DNA of 64,000 bases from Gnetum montanum. Lineage: Eukaryota > Streptophyta > Gnetopsida > Gnetales > Gnetaceae. The translations under genes and the position numbers were made by a program. The stretch is from positions 69,127 through 133,126 of the forward strand of contig MNCI01002236.1 of the NCBI GenBank assembly GCA_015680685.1. The letters run 5' to 3'. Positions within the stretch are counted from its first letter, which is position 1, and the number at the start of each line of letters is the position of its first letter. The notes below the pieces were generated by a model. The model was not told the DNA's origin. It made no database searches and saw only the letters and a program-made list of their open reading frames with translations. Shown in pieces: positions 33,495-44,990 of the stretch.

Positions 33495-34375
33495 TGATGA
33501 GCAACAAGCAGTCCCTACACCCAACCATACAAATCAGTAGTATTTACTAAGTGATCCAGTCAAACTCCACAGACTTTAGCTCTCTAAGTACACCTTATCT
33601 AGGTAGTGAAGTTACGAATGTGATCATTGTCTTCTTAGTTCCACTTGTGAGGTTCAATGGTATGGTTAAGTGTAACTAAGGCACATGATTTTTATAACTT
33701 TTATATTTTTATTTATTCCTCCTAAGCATGAAAATAAAATAATTCAATGCTTAGTTAATCTAGAAACTATGTAATGTCTTAATCTAATCCTAACATATGC
33801 ATCCATTCCCACCTACCATACACATCTTGAAAATGTTACAACGCTATTAGGTTACCAAGTGTAAATGCTATTGGGATTACTAGGCATTAATTTATGCTCA
33901 AGGTGGTTGTACTTATGTGCATTAATTATCTATATTTAATAATTAATTCAATGCATGAAAGTAAACTTCATAAGAGTAAAGTGCATTAAAGTAAATGTTA
34001 TGCTAATTCCAAGTGATGCAAGGTTTATCAAGAAGTTCATCTTTATTGTCATTCACACCGAAGTGTCTAGGTACTTTATTGCTTGAATAAAGATTTGTAC
34101 ACTTCTCAACTCCTACTTTGGGCACTTAGAAAATATTCTAACTCTCAAAATAACAAACTACAAGAGTGCTGCTATATTACTAATGAATGAATGCCTTAAA
34201 TGTGATAGGTAAATGCATTTATATAGTCAAGATTTGACACTTCATCAATGCACATGTATTGACGGATATGCATTGATACATCAAATCATGCATCAACAGG
34301 TACACATCAACAGGAATGCATTGACAAGTACATGTTGAGGCAACCTTGTTGATGTAGTTGATCGATGATTCATCA
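33495..34375 (-). repeat. 3' LTR of B
   Basis: Plus-strand ends are TGATGAGCAAC and GATTCATCA, the terminal inverted repeats of this group. The U3 is rich in TTGATG/CATCAA repeats before a TATATAAAT box on the minus strand near 34220. Just right of it lies TACTCCCATGATTGATTG, the complement of the polypurine tract. Confidence 0.85.
34041..34092 (-). other. R-region poly(A)-signal hairpin of B
   Basis: On the minus strand TCTTTATT pairs with AATAAAGA, enclosing ACAC-TTCG-GTGT (34055-34066), a stem with a UUCG tetraloop. Confidence 0.55.
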
Positions 34376-34530
34376 TACTCCCATGATTGATTGAAAACTT
34401 GTCCTTGGGTGAACAAAAGGAGGAACATACTTCTTACAAATTTGGGAAGGTATGGGATTATTAGCTAATCGACTGACTGAGACCAATGCTAAGTGCCCAA
34501 GTGTATGGATTTACAACTGTTACAAAAATA

Positions 34531-34558
34531 GGTGTTCATGAAAACAAAATTTAACACT
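34531..34558 (-). other. Hairpin upstream of the 3' LTR of B, partly decayed
   Basis: The minus strand has AGTGTTAA and TGAACACC, six of eight pairs of the stem found in E1 and H. Confidence 0.45.
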
Positions 34559-34619
34559 GTTACAAAATTTGATAGATAAAACCCTTTGGTGGTTGAATGT
34601 GAGAAGGAAATTAGATAGT

Positions 34620-37432
34620 CCCAAGAGGTGGAGGCTCTTGAGATGTTGAAGGATGTTCTCCTGCCTCTAGTGCATGTGATAGTTATAGTTGTATATGTGT
34701 GTCAGTTGTGGCTATCATGTTGCAACTATGATTTTTGGTGGAAGATGAAATGCATCCAGCAATGCTTTCATCTTCTACTCTTTACTTTAAGGATCATACA
34801 CAGTCCATGCAACATCATCGATGTGGATTGATACATGAACATCTCACAGACAAGGCATTATAGGAAACAACTCCTTCACATTGACAAAATAGGTAGTGGA
34901 TTACTTGCATTTGATGTTAAATGCTTTGATACCACTTTATAGCTCATGGTAGTCATTCATTCTCTTGGCTAGGTTCTCAACCACTAATTGATGATCTATG
35001 AATCACACTTTGAGAGCTTTGAGTTTAGCATTGGTGGTTTCTAGCTATTGTTTTTTTTCTTATGATTCTTGAACTCATCCTTGTACAATAGGTACAAGCT
35101 GGCCACTTACTTCTCTAATTCTAACCTTGGCCTTTCAATAGTCAACATTACCAAGTTTGCATAATGAAGGTTGGCTAACTCTATGTACTCCATCATCTCC
35201 TTGATTTGTAGCTCCTTGAGGAAGATTTGTACCTTGTGGTATGTGTTTAGTTCATCAAAGATGGGCTACCACATGTTACCTCCTTGTTGGAGTTGCTAGA
35301 GGACCTCGTTCATTTTTACCTTTGCCAGCTAGATCTCTTTCTCATTGACCTTTTTGAGAATGACAACTTGATCCCTATAGTGGTTTTTAAACCTTTCAAA
35401 CTTGAGGGCCTCATTTTTCCTAGTGGTGATCTCAATTATTGATTTCTAGTGAAGATCTCAGACTTCCTTGATCAAGATATTTCTATTTTCTACAGCTAAC
35501 CTCCTTAGATCCAAGGTTACCTTGGCAAGCTACTCCTACTATTTTCTTAGAAATTCAACCATATGGTCTTTTTGAGCTTCAACATTGTGTAGGTGATAGT
35601 TGTTCTTGGTCAGAGCAACATTCTTCTTATGAGTCTCTAAGTGGTCCTTTTCAATGTTGTAGGTCATGGCTTCTATGATGGACACCTCAAAGACTGTAGT
35701 CTCCTTAGTGCTCTTGGTTGTTTTAAGTCTTTCTTGAAGCTCTAGGAAAGCTCCATCTTTAATCATAGTTTGGTCAAGAATAGTGGGATTGGCTAAGTGG
35801 GCTCTTAATTCTACAACTTTAGTAGCCAAGCGTTGATTTTTACTTGTGGTTGCTTCAAGTTGGGCATTGGTGATGATGTACTTGCCCCTAGCCTCCAGGA
35901 GCATCAATTAGATTGCTGTGATGTTTTCCAAAAGGTTAAAGACCTTTAGGAGTAGTTACCTAGCTTCGACCAATCAATCTAGTAATTCTTTGTGCTAGGT
36001 TACGCTAAATGTTCCACTTGCTCCTACAGATGTCTACATGTCCCAAAGTGTAGAAATATCAGGAACAACAACTATAGAAGCATTCAACACTTCACCAACT
36101 TTGTCATCCACCACCTCAGCTACTATTTTCTACCCTTGCTAGTACAGCACGAAGACAAAGAAGGTAGCAATGTTTCCAAAGATCTTTGAAAATTGTTGTC
36201 CTGGAAGGGACACCATTACCTCTCAGGCACTATGATTTGACCTTGCGGGTGCATGCATTCATTGGGTAGAAAACATTGATGCCATGGCCTCCAATTAGCT
36301 GATTGTTTGAGTGACCTTATTCAAATGGCTCAATGCTGGTTGATAAACAGAGGGCTCACCACTTAGTCTAGCTTATTGCTACTACATAAGTTTCTCATGA
36401 AGCTTTTTGCATGTGCTTAATGGAAACGTGAACCTCTGGCATTGTTTCTTCATGAATGCATGCTGGTAGTTGCTGCTCCTCTTTTTGCATCCTAACAGGC
36501 ACCTTATCCTTCATCATCTCTCCCTAAGAGGTAGAAGGAGCATTATGATAAATGTCATTAGAATAGTGGGCTATTTCTTTCCATTTGTATAATTTTCAAA
36601 TTAGGCATGAAAAGGGGAGTGTCTTTCACTCACACTCATTCTCCTTGAAGCACTTTTCGATCTTTAAGTATATCAACTATGGGAGATTGACTAGGAATTT
36701 ACCACTTAGAGTGGCACATGCATGGGTAGAGAAATTCATAACTTTACTTAGCCTTATTGTTGGATTAAGGTGGTATGCTACAATTTTGAAATATGCTCTT
36801 TCTACCTTTGTGAGTGTGTTGTATTCCTTGTGGTCAACTCCATAGCACTACTAGACCCACTCCTTTTTCACCTTTAGGTTTACTTGCATTGAGATTTCTA
36901 TCAAGGATCCCCTAGTGTTTGGTAACCTGAGAGCTTGTGAGATGGCCTCCATTGAATAGAACACACGAATGTCCTTGATTTTTATGGTGGCATTAGCCTA
37001 CCTATTTTTCTAAAAAAGGTAAGTTTTCCCTAGGTAGCATTCCCCACTGGAAGTAAGGATTGGCTACATGGGAGAGGCCTGCAGTTGCGTTTTGACTTCT
37101 TTTGGTGCTAAGTCTAAGAAGGATCCAAAGTTAACTTCTTGTAGAACTAAACTTGTGGCCTTCTTAGACTTAATTTGCCTTAGATAGGCATCATTCAGTG
37201 TGACCTCTAGGTTCGTTCTAGGCCCATGTGCCTCATCTCTATGTGATTGTCCTATTTTAGTAGTAGGAATTTGTTGGATAGATTCCACTTTGGGCTCCTC
37301 CTAAAGAGGTTTTGTTGTATGGGTCTCTGCTACTTGCTCTTGGGGCTAATTTAGCTATTGGCTCCTTCCCATCCTTGGTTGCTTGTCCCTTGGTTGGGAT
37401 GACCCCATCTCCCCTTCTTATCTTGGTTCCAT
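34620..37432 (-). pseudogene. Extra coiled-coil ORF of B
   Basis: The ATG (37430-37432) follows TTGTGATTATAG, with TGCTAAT as branch point 24 bases upstream. The N-terminal third contains VNFGSFLDLAPKEV (within 37064-37288), matching H. A heptad-rich helix at 35539-35907 (LLEARGKYIITNAQLEAT) matches the H helix. Stops are frequent. As in H, no membrane segment or signal peptide is visible. Length, about 900 codons, agrees with the H copy, which supports one ancestral protein of unknown function. Confidence 0.6.
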
Positions 37433-37855
37433 CTATAATCACAACATGACCAAGGATTAGCATTTGGTATGTAACATGGAGCGCTTGGATACCTTGTCTC
37501 TTTGGATTAGTTACACTTTGGCTATGTTGTGATTATGGAAGATTGATTATTTTAATTAGATAGCACCTAGAAATTTTTGGAAAGGTTTAACTCTCATGAA
37601 TTAATGATTTTGATATTATTTTATTAGTTAAACCTAATGGGAGTTAGAAAAATTTCAAAAACTTTTTTGTCAAAAACCTAAGGTTTGTGGCTCCCACAAT
37701 GTAAAGCTCACCTCCAAGAGCTATAAGATAGAAGAATAGGGTTAATCGGATAAGAAATTTGTAAGTTATGGGCTTTGGAAGGCTCTAGGCTTTGGAAATG
37801 GCAAAAACTCCTTGGCATTTGAATCAAAATGTGCAAATATTGGCTAAGTGTTTGC

Positions 37856-38010
37856 GTATATATAGATAATTTTTATGTTGTGATGAAGTGATCACATAGA
37901 CGTGGTACTATTGACATGACCCCATTGACGTGGGTTGTGTTGACATGGTCACATCAATGGGGTTGTGTTGATGTGGTCATGTTGATGGGGTCGTGTTGAT
38001 GTAGTTGTAG
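37856..38010 (-). promoter_or_regulatory. Internal repeat and TATA region of B
   Basis: On the minus strand, repeats of the type CCCCATCAACATGACCACAT are followed by TATATATACGCAAA (TATATATA at 37857-37864), about 425 bp before the extra-ORF start. The arrangement parallels 26020-26095 in H. Confidence 0.4.
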
Positions 38011-39480
38011 AGAAAAATTTTGCACGTGCAAAAGCTAAGGAAAAATAAAGAGTTTTTGCATAAAATTGGAGTCCAAAGGAAGCTAGAAAAGCCAAGAACA
38101 TGATGGAATGCTTAAAAAGGACTAGAATATGCACAAAAGGAGATTTAATTAGGAGAATATTAGTTAAGGAGTGAAAAAATGGATGTAATTAACAAGGAAT
38201 GCAAAAGATTTGAAAGCACAAATGCCTAAGGAATGAGGAACTTAACTAGCCCAACCAAGGAGTATGCAAGTGGATCCTGCCCATAGTAGGCTCATGCCCT
38301 TGATGCCCTCACATGCCCTCAAACCAAGGAGTCTGTGGGCCCCATGGATGATTAATGGTTGTGGTTAGTTAAGGACCAAATCACCAACGAAACCATTAGA
38401 GAACTTTAACTGTATCAAACAAATACATTGAAACAAACATGAGAAAGGTAGTGAGGTGAGTGATGGAGAGTATAGGTGGATGAGAGAGTGTAGAATGGAG
38501 TCCCGTATTGCAGTTACATGAAGTCCCTTGTGGATTATGTGGTTAATATGACTTGATAATTTCCATCCTTAGCTTGAATTAAGACCAACCATTGCCAGTG
38601 ACTTTGCATTGATAGTCTTAGACTAGTCCATGTCTCAAAGCACAAGAATACCCCCATAGATTAATCACCATTCCAAAGAGAGAAGAAAAGGGAAATAGGA
38701 AGTGAAAAGAACCTTAGTTAGAGGGGTGCCTTTAAGCATGGGTAACATGTCTTTTCATCCCCATAACTAGTGCTCATAGTGCATTATTGAATCTATGGGG
38801 TGTGCTTTGAATTTTCATTATTTTGTTTATTTATTTTTGTTTATCAAATAGGAACCACATCATGCAAAGACTTAGCTTCCTGTTATTGGTCAACGTAGGA
38901 ATGGTAAAGGATTCGTGGAGACACTGATGCACCTTAGAGGATAGGTTAAGTACAAAAAGTGTCAAATCCTCTTGAAATCATACCCTTTTTTATCCATTTA
39001 ATCCATCCCCAAGTTTGGAAACTACCGAGGTCACAAGTTCATTATAAGTTTCATTTAAGAAGAGCCCTCATATTTCCAAAATGAAGGAACACCATAGAGT
39101 TATGTAGATTAGTGGATGACATGGACTCACTACCTTTTATTATGAGGAGAAGCCATGTCTTAGTTATCAATATTAAAATTCAAAGATAGAATCCAGACAT
39201 TTGTAATCATGTAACATTATAAAGTACAAACCACCATCAATTGATAGCTATAGTTGTACAAAGTCCTAGTCACAATTAAGAAAGAAAAGAAAAACATAAA
39301 AAAAATCCAAGAAAATAAAGTAAAATATAGTAAAAATCATAAAATATTTAAGAAATAGAAAACGTATTAAAAACGGTGTAAAACAAAAAATATGAATAAT
39401 AAAAAAATGAAAAATTTAGGATCCACTTTGATTATTTTAGCATGGATGGCCATCTCCCCCATGACTGAGTTGAAAGAAGG
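38011..39480 (-). other. Noncoding region of B after integrase
   Basis: Contains the block at 38290-38640 shared with E1 and H and an A-rich plus strand at 39280-39420 that is the complement of the T-rich region after integrase in H. No open frame was recognised. Confidence 0.55.
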
Positions 39481-40730
39481 AGATTAAAAAAATTAAGCAT
39501 GCTTGTCCATATGTTGAGGTGTTCTAGTCACTTGCTATCTTAGGCTCTCAAAAAGGCTTGAGTTGTTGTATGTTGATTAGCAGTGTCTTGTTTGGGTTTT
39601 CAGGTTTATAAATTAACATGACCCCAGATGAAAAGGTTTCATACATAATATAAGGTCCCTTCCACAACATTTGGAACTTAGTTCATTATGGCACATGTGC
39701 AGGATTCTAGTATAGGACCTTATCTCTTAGTTGAAGTTTTACTTTTTTGATTCTAAGGTCAAGTCATTGTTTATTATATGCCTTGTGCACTTCATTTGAT
39801 GATAGGGCCACTAGTCAGTTCTCATCTAGCATGTTGAGATTCATTAACCATTCTTTATTTACTAGGTTCAAGTCAAGGCAAAGGTTACAAGTTGTTGAAA
39901 GTATATGAAGCTCCACTTGGATAGGAAGAGTTGGTAATTTTCCATACACGAGCTCATAGAGAGAGTAGCCAATAGGAAATTTTCATTTGGAGTGATAAGC
40001 CCAATGGGCATCATTGAGCTTAGTACTCCAATCCTTCCTATTTTTACTAACTATTCTTGTTATTATTTTCATTATCTCCTTATTACTAACCTCCACTTGA
40101 TTTTTGGCTTGGGGGTGATATGGGGTTGTTAGTTTATGTTCAAGCCCCAATGGTTGCATGAGATTCCAAAAAGTGGTGCATGTAAAGTGAGTTCCATTGT
40201 TGGAAATAAGTGCATGTGGCATCCCAAACTTGTTTACAACATGTTGTTGTACAAATTGGGTTGCTGTACAAGATGTGAAATCAGTGATGTTTGTAGCTTC
40301 TACCCATTTGATATAATAGTCAATAGCTATGATGATGTATGCCTTCCCATTAGACATGGCAGTGATGGGACCCATGAAATTGATGCCTCAAATGTCGAAG
40401 TGCTCTAGTGGTTGGATCCACTATTGGAAACCCTCCATATGAGTGGTCATCCCACCATCACATTAACAATGATCATAGGAGTAAATGAAGTGATGGACAT
40501 CCTTGAAAAGTATAGGATAGTAATATCCTACCATGAGGATTTTAATGGTCATTCAACTCCTAGCATAATGGTCCCCACATGGATCCTCATGTGCATCTTG
40601 GAGAATGCATAGCTAATCATCATTAAGAATGTGAAACACCACCAAATTTCATGTTGCAACCTTCATTTTCCAACTTGAAGCAAGGATTCATTGTAAATGG
40701 GAGATGTGTAGTCAATTAGCTACAATCTTG
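39481..40730 (-). pseudogene. Integrase of B
   Basis: The frame at 39983-40375 (minus) reads MGPITAMSNGKAYIIIAIDY, then KWVEA, NKFGMPHALI and TTPYHPQAKNQVEVSN, the core domain of gypsy integrase. The second catalytic Asp is Asn (NNGTHF), so this copy is inactive. The zinc-binding part lies at 40380-40640 with stops, and the C-terminal part at 39500-39980. It is close to H integrase. Confidence 0.8.
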
Positions 40731-40915
40731 CATCAACTTTTTGAAGCTAAACAAATGCTTCGAAAGTTGTTATTTCCTTGTTTCCTAGGTAGAAAAAGGT
40801 ACCCCATGTTTGTATTTAGGCTTTGGAAGGCTAAAAACACCTTTGGAATGGCTAAAATAAACATTTCATGGGTTTTTATAGGGGTATAATCCCAACTATG
40901 GTAGAGCCATTTTTC

Positions 40916-40987
40916 AGTAGTCATAGTAGTTATAGTCACAGTGGTCATAGTAGCTACAGATGTAGTAGCCACAATAGTAAGAATAGT
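40916..40987. repeat. Tandem repeat, 3 x 24 bp
   Basis: Units start at 40916, 40940 and 40964 and read AGTAGTCATAGTAGTTATAG with substitutions. Confidence 0.75.
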
Positions 40988-41217
40988 TACTACTAAGACC
41001 TAATAGAAGTGCAACATTGGGATTGTTGGAATTTCCATTTTTCCAACAATGGCCAATGTAGTCATCCCAAGTCTTCAATGGCTAGTGTAGATATTATTGT
41101 TCACTAGGCATGACACTTTCCAATGAATTCCTCCATTTCCACAGTTTCCAACTTTATCCACATTTTCCACCACTTTTGCCACTTTCCAGCAACCTCAGCA
41201 TAGTCTACCAATGCTAG

Positions 41218-41499
41218 CATAATAAGAATGATGTCAACATAGTCAAAAAATTTCGTTTACTATTGATAGTTAATGGATGGGTTTTGTGGTTGTAGCCTAT
41301 TCTGTACTTACTATAAATGGCAACTATGCTAAAAGTAGATAACCATTGACCAAGGGTACCATAGTAAGAATGGTGCCAACATAGTCACAAAATTCTGTTT
41401 ACTATTTAGAGTAAACAAATGAATTTTGTGGTTATAGTTCATTTTAGAATTACCATAAATGTTAACTACACTGGGAGAAGATGACCATTACAACCTACA
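41218..41499. repeat. Tandem duplication of about 142 bp
   Basis: CATAATAAGAATGATG at 41218 and CATAGTAAGAATGGTG at 41360 begin two diverged copies that share GTTTACTAT, TTTTGTGGTT and a GAT(A/G)ACCATT end. Confidence 0.7.
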
Positions 41500-42292
41500 C
41501 ATTGATATCAATCTATCAGCAATCAATGGTAGTGGTGCAAAGTCCAAAAAATAGCAACCCTACCCTATAAATGTTCAATGTTAACACCATTTTTTGGGTC
41601 TAAATAGTTGGCATTTCCTAGCATTTTGGCATTTTGCAACCTCTTGGCAGCAATAGCAATTTTTCATTCTCATATCACTAAAGCCAATTACAATCATTGC
41701 AACCTTGCTTACACTTTTGGCAATAGAAATTGGTACGATGCTAGCACATAGACTTCCATGTAGTAGCCATTACACCAAAAGTGTAATGTCATTCCCATTA
41801 CCCTGTTGCAGACACTAGTCAAAATTGATGGAGAGTTGCTGAGAATCAAAGTTGGTAAGAAACCGGAGTGTGGAATTGCAATAGGACACAACCTACCTTT
41901 TACAACAAACTTTAAGCTCCTACCCAACTTTTAGTGCTTTTGACATGAAATATATACATCATGAATCTTATTCTTTATTCTTTATGATATTATTGTTCAT
42001 GTTGTGCAAGTTTTAGTTCATGTTTCTATTTCTATACTTATTTTGAATGTTGGATCTATAACTGCAATTGCATTTCTATTTACGTTTACGTTTTCATTCT
42101 CGATTTCATCTATGTCTATGTCTACATTTCCATTTACATTTTGTAAGTCCTTGGATGATCAGCTAGATTGTCTAGGGTACCCTGAGTCCTATTTTCAAAG
42201 GCCCTTGGTATTTAGGGTTACAACTATTCTAGCACTTGGATCTTTCAGTTTTCCCATTCTAGCAATCGAGATTTCTAGCTCCAATAGTTTTT

Positions 42293-42311
42293 TGGCTCTA
42301 GAAGGAGGGCC
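42293..42311 (+). other. Primer-binding site of D
   Basis: TGGCTCTAGAAGGAGGGCC closely matches TGGTGCTAGAAGGAGGGC at the same place in C. I did not identify the tRNA. Confidence 0.65.
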
Positions 42312-43195
42312 TCTACCCAAATTCTTAGGCATAAATGCATTTTAGCTAGTTTTGTCATTTCATCATACTTACAAAAATAGCTTTTCCTATTAAACCTTCT
42401 TCCATAAGCCTTAATGTGGTAGTGGAAATAGAGTTGGGTTTTGTTGTAGGTTTTCCATTTACTGTAACACCCATTTCGTTTAGCGTCATTTCGTTTAATG
42501 TCATCCCATCTACAACCATTCCTACTATGACACTAGTTTTCATCCAATAGTTAAATGTTTCTTCCTTTTTTCCATTTTTACCACATAACAACCATTTTCT
42601 ATTATCTTTCTATTTTTGATTTACTACTTTAGTAGACTATTCTACTTACTATGTTTGTTATCAAAACTAGTAAAAACCCAAAAACTTGAAATTTCAACAT
42701 GTCATTCTAACGATCAACCAAGTTTCCTTTTAACTTCACTAATGATGTGTCTAGCTAACAGGCTATGAGGGTCCATGACCCCAAAGACCCCAATGTTATC
42801 AAATAAGGAAATCCTTATGATTAAGTGGGTAGAGTCCTAGATTCTTTGTGATAAATGAGGATCATTATAACTATATTTGCTCAAAGATCTAGGTTGGCAT
42901 GATGGTTTCACAAATGAAAGAAAAAGCCATGAGAGAATAGGAGCTCATAAAACATAATAGAAAAGAGTATATTACCTCTCCATATGACCAAATGCCTCTT
43001 GCTAACACCTACGTGCACATCCTACCTCAACTGAGGTGAAGGTCACTTTTGATGGGCAACTAGAGGAAGAGGATGAGTTTGGGATGGAATTGGAACATGA
43101 GAACCTTTTTAGGGGGCTCTTCCAACAAGCAACCTCCAAGGCCACAATGCATACTACTACCCACTTTACCTCTTTCACTAGATACATCCCACCAC
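42312..43195 (+). pseudogene. Leader and gag start of D
   Basis: Low similarity to 44990-45400 of C, with stops in all frames. The gag frame resumes at 61281. Confidence 0.5.
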
Positions 43196-44373
43196 TAAAA
43201 CACCACAAAATTATGAGCTTAGCACTTCTCCAACAAGAATCGAACTAAGTCATGATGCTCCCCAGCATGATCGAAGCTTGAGAACCTCAAAAACAACATC
43301 AAACGGAGTCAAACTGAATATGAAAAGGTCCCTTGGGATCCACAGAAGACTACGGTGACATCCAACATCAAACTTGGCAAATATTGAGCTCAAAAGATTT
43401 GGTTTTCACTAAGTATGCATCATGTAAGCCCAGTGTGTACGCCCAACGTGCAGGGCCAGTGTACAGCCCAGCGTACACTAGTCAGAGCCTTCGAAGACCA
43501 TGTCAGATCAAGCCCAGATGAGCCCAAATTCGACAAGCAGCATTCTCAAATCCAAGGACCAAGTTCAAGATTTTCTGTTGTAATAGTATGCTCGTTTGTA
43601 AAGTTCAATGCCTTTGTATTGGGCAAGTTTGTACACTAAGTTCACATGCCCAGCATGTACAAGCTGGCATGTAGCACGCTGTACAGTTGTAATTCTCTTT
43701 GCACTCGGACAATGTAGTCACATGTCACCTGACCTGAAATTCTCTCATCCACGGCCACAAATACCCTTCCAAATTTGAATCCAATGCCCAAAACCTCATA
43801 AAAACCCCAATTTTTCACTAGATCGGGGTTCGCAATTTTGAAAGAGAGACAAAAAAAATGAGGAGAGGAGACACGGAAAAAAATTTGAACACCAACCCTG
43901 CACACTGGACTGCTATCCTACACATTGAGCATATAGTCTTTACGCTGTGCTTGCAGCCCAAACCAACAAACCATCATCCCTCTGCATCCATCGGGGCTCT
44001 TCATCCACCTTGTGTCAGGTTCATAACTACGTTTAGATTGGTGCATTGTAATCTCATTTTGCAATAAAGTTTTTTTATTTCTAGTCAAGATTTGCTACAG
44101 TTTTCATCCATGTTTATTTATCTTTGTATTTGTTTCTTGACACGTTCATGTTCTGGTCAACGTTTATCATACTATTTACACATAACCCAGTGTATTGCAC
44201 ATTGGCATATGTTGGGGAAATCCTTGTTTGATCCGCGTGCAGACCGCCCAAGGTACTCTACCTTCATCAATTCCAGCTCGCCCTTAAGCGAAGGTAGGGT
44301 CTTCTGTGCTCATCTATAAATCACATGGTGCTCGTCCTAGTCCTGCCTTGCACGGATGATTTCAGACAGTACA
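43196..44373 (+). repeat. 5' LTR of C
   Basis: Begins TAAAACACCACAAAATT (the first G of TG has become A) and ends CAGTACA. It contains 13-bp-type repeats with CCCAGCGTG near 43430-43485 and AATAAAG near 44063. Confidence 0.92.
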
Positions 44374-44378
44374 GAAAA

Positions 44379-44396
44379 TGGTGCTAGAAGGAGGGC
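44379..44396 (+). other. Primer-binding site of C
   Basis: TGGTGCTAGAAGGAGGGC starts five bases after the LTR. The matching site in D supports the call. The tRNA was not identified. Confidence 0.65.
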
Positions 44397-44546
44397 ATTA
44401 AACTATTTAAATCTACTCTGATCTCATACACCTGTCCCCTGTGCCTCTGATCTACCACCTAGTTTTCTTAGATTTACATCTGCATCAACATTAAATTTGA
44501 TTTTGTACCTCTCAAATCTGTGCCTTATTTTGTGGCATTCTCAGCG

Positions 44547-44713
44547 TCTACACGCTGTCCAACGTACCTGCAAGTTGTAGACCCTTTCTACACATTGCCC
44601 AATGTACCTACATACTGTAGACCCTTTCTACACGCTACCCAACGTACCTACATGCTGTAGACCTTTTCTACACGCTGCCCAATGTACCTGCACGCTGTAG
44701 ACCCTGTCTACAC
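44547..44713. repeat. Tandem repeat, 4 x 40 bp, with ACGCTG motifs
   Basis: TCTACAC starts at 44547, 44587, 44627, 44667 and 44707, an exact 40-bp period. Each unit holds CTACACGCTGCCCAACGTAC or a version with CpG changed to TpG or CpA. From 44714 to 44900 the ACGCTG motif continues without strict period. Confidence 0.9.
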
Positions 44714-44990
44714 ACTGCGAATGCTTACAAGATGCTGACCACTCTGGCTTTACGCTGACAGTTGCAGTCTGTACGTCGTGACCTCAGTTCACACGCTGTG
44801 ACCAATTTTTGTATGCTGGCCATTGAAGCTTATATGCTGGGACCTAGTCCATACGCTGCGTAAACAGGCTGCACGCTGCCAACTTAGGTGTACGCTGATA
44901 AGCACACCCATTTCATACTTGGCCAAATCCTCACCTGTATGCCCTGACATTGTCTCCCTTCCACCTTGTTACATTTATGACCTTTTCATC

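Larger units (their letters stand above)
33495..40741 (-). mobile_element. Athila-like element B, minus strand, 5' part cut off by element D
   Basis: A 3' LTR at the left (33495-34375), then reading backwards a polypurine tract, a conserved hairpin, an extra ORF, the noncoding conserved block and integrase. The match to H stops at about 40741, where D begins, so reverse transcriptase, gag and the 5' LTR would lie beyond D, outside the window. The order and orientation of every part match H. Confidence 0.8.
40742..42283 (+). repeat. Probable 5' LTR of D
   Basis: The right end is set by the primer-binding site nine bases further on. The left end is set only by loss of similarity to B integrase near 40741 and is uncertain by tens of bases. 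Inside are a 24-bp tandem repeat and a 142-bp duplication. No second copy lies in the window, so the LTR cannot be proven. Confidence 0.45.
40742..43195 (+). mobile_element. Left part of Tat-like element D, continued at 61276
   Basis: Element C (43196-61275) duplicated ACCAC on insertion, so sequence before 43191 continues at 61276. The left part has a likely LTR, a primer-binding site identical in most bases to that of C, and text similar to the start of gag in C (for example CTCCATATGACC near 42978, against CTCCCCATATGACATC near 45288). D is therefore a relative of C that was the target of C. Confidence 0.7.

Noticed and set aside
34628-34831. Plus-strand open frames over the B and H extra ORFs
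   Set aside because: They are shadows of the extra ORF on the other strand and are not conserved between elements.
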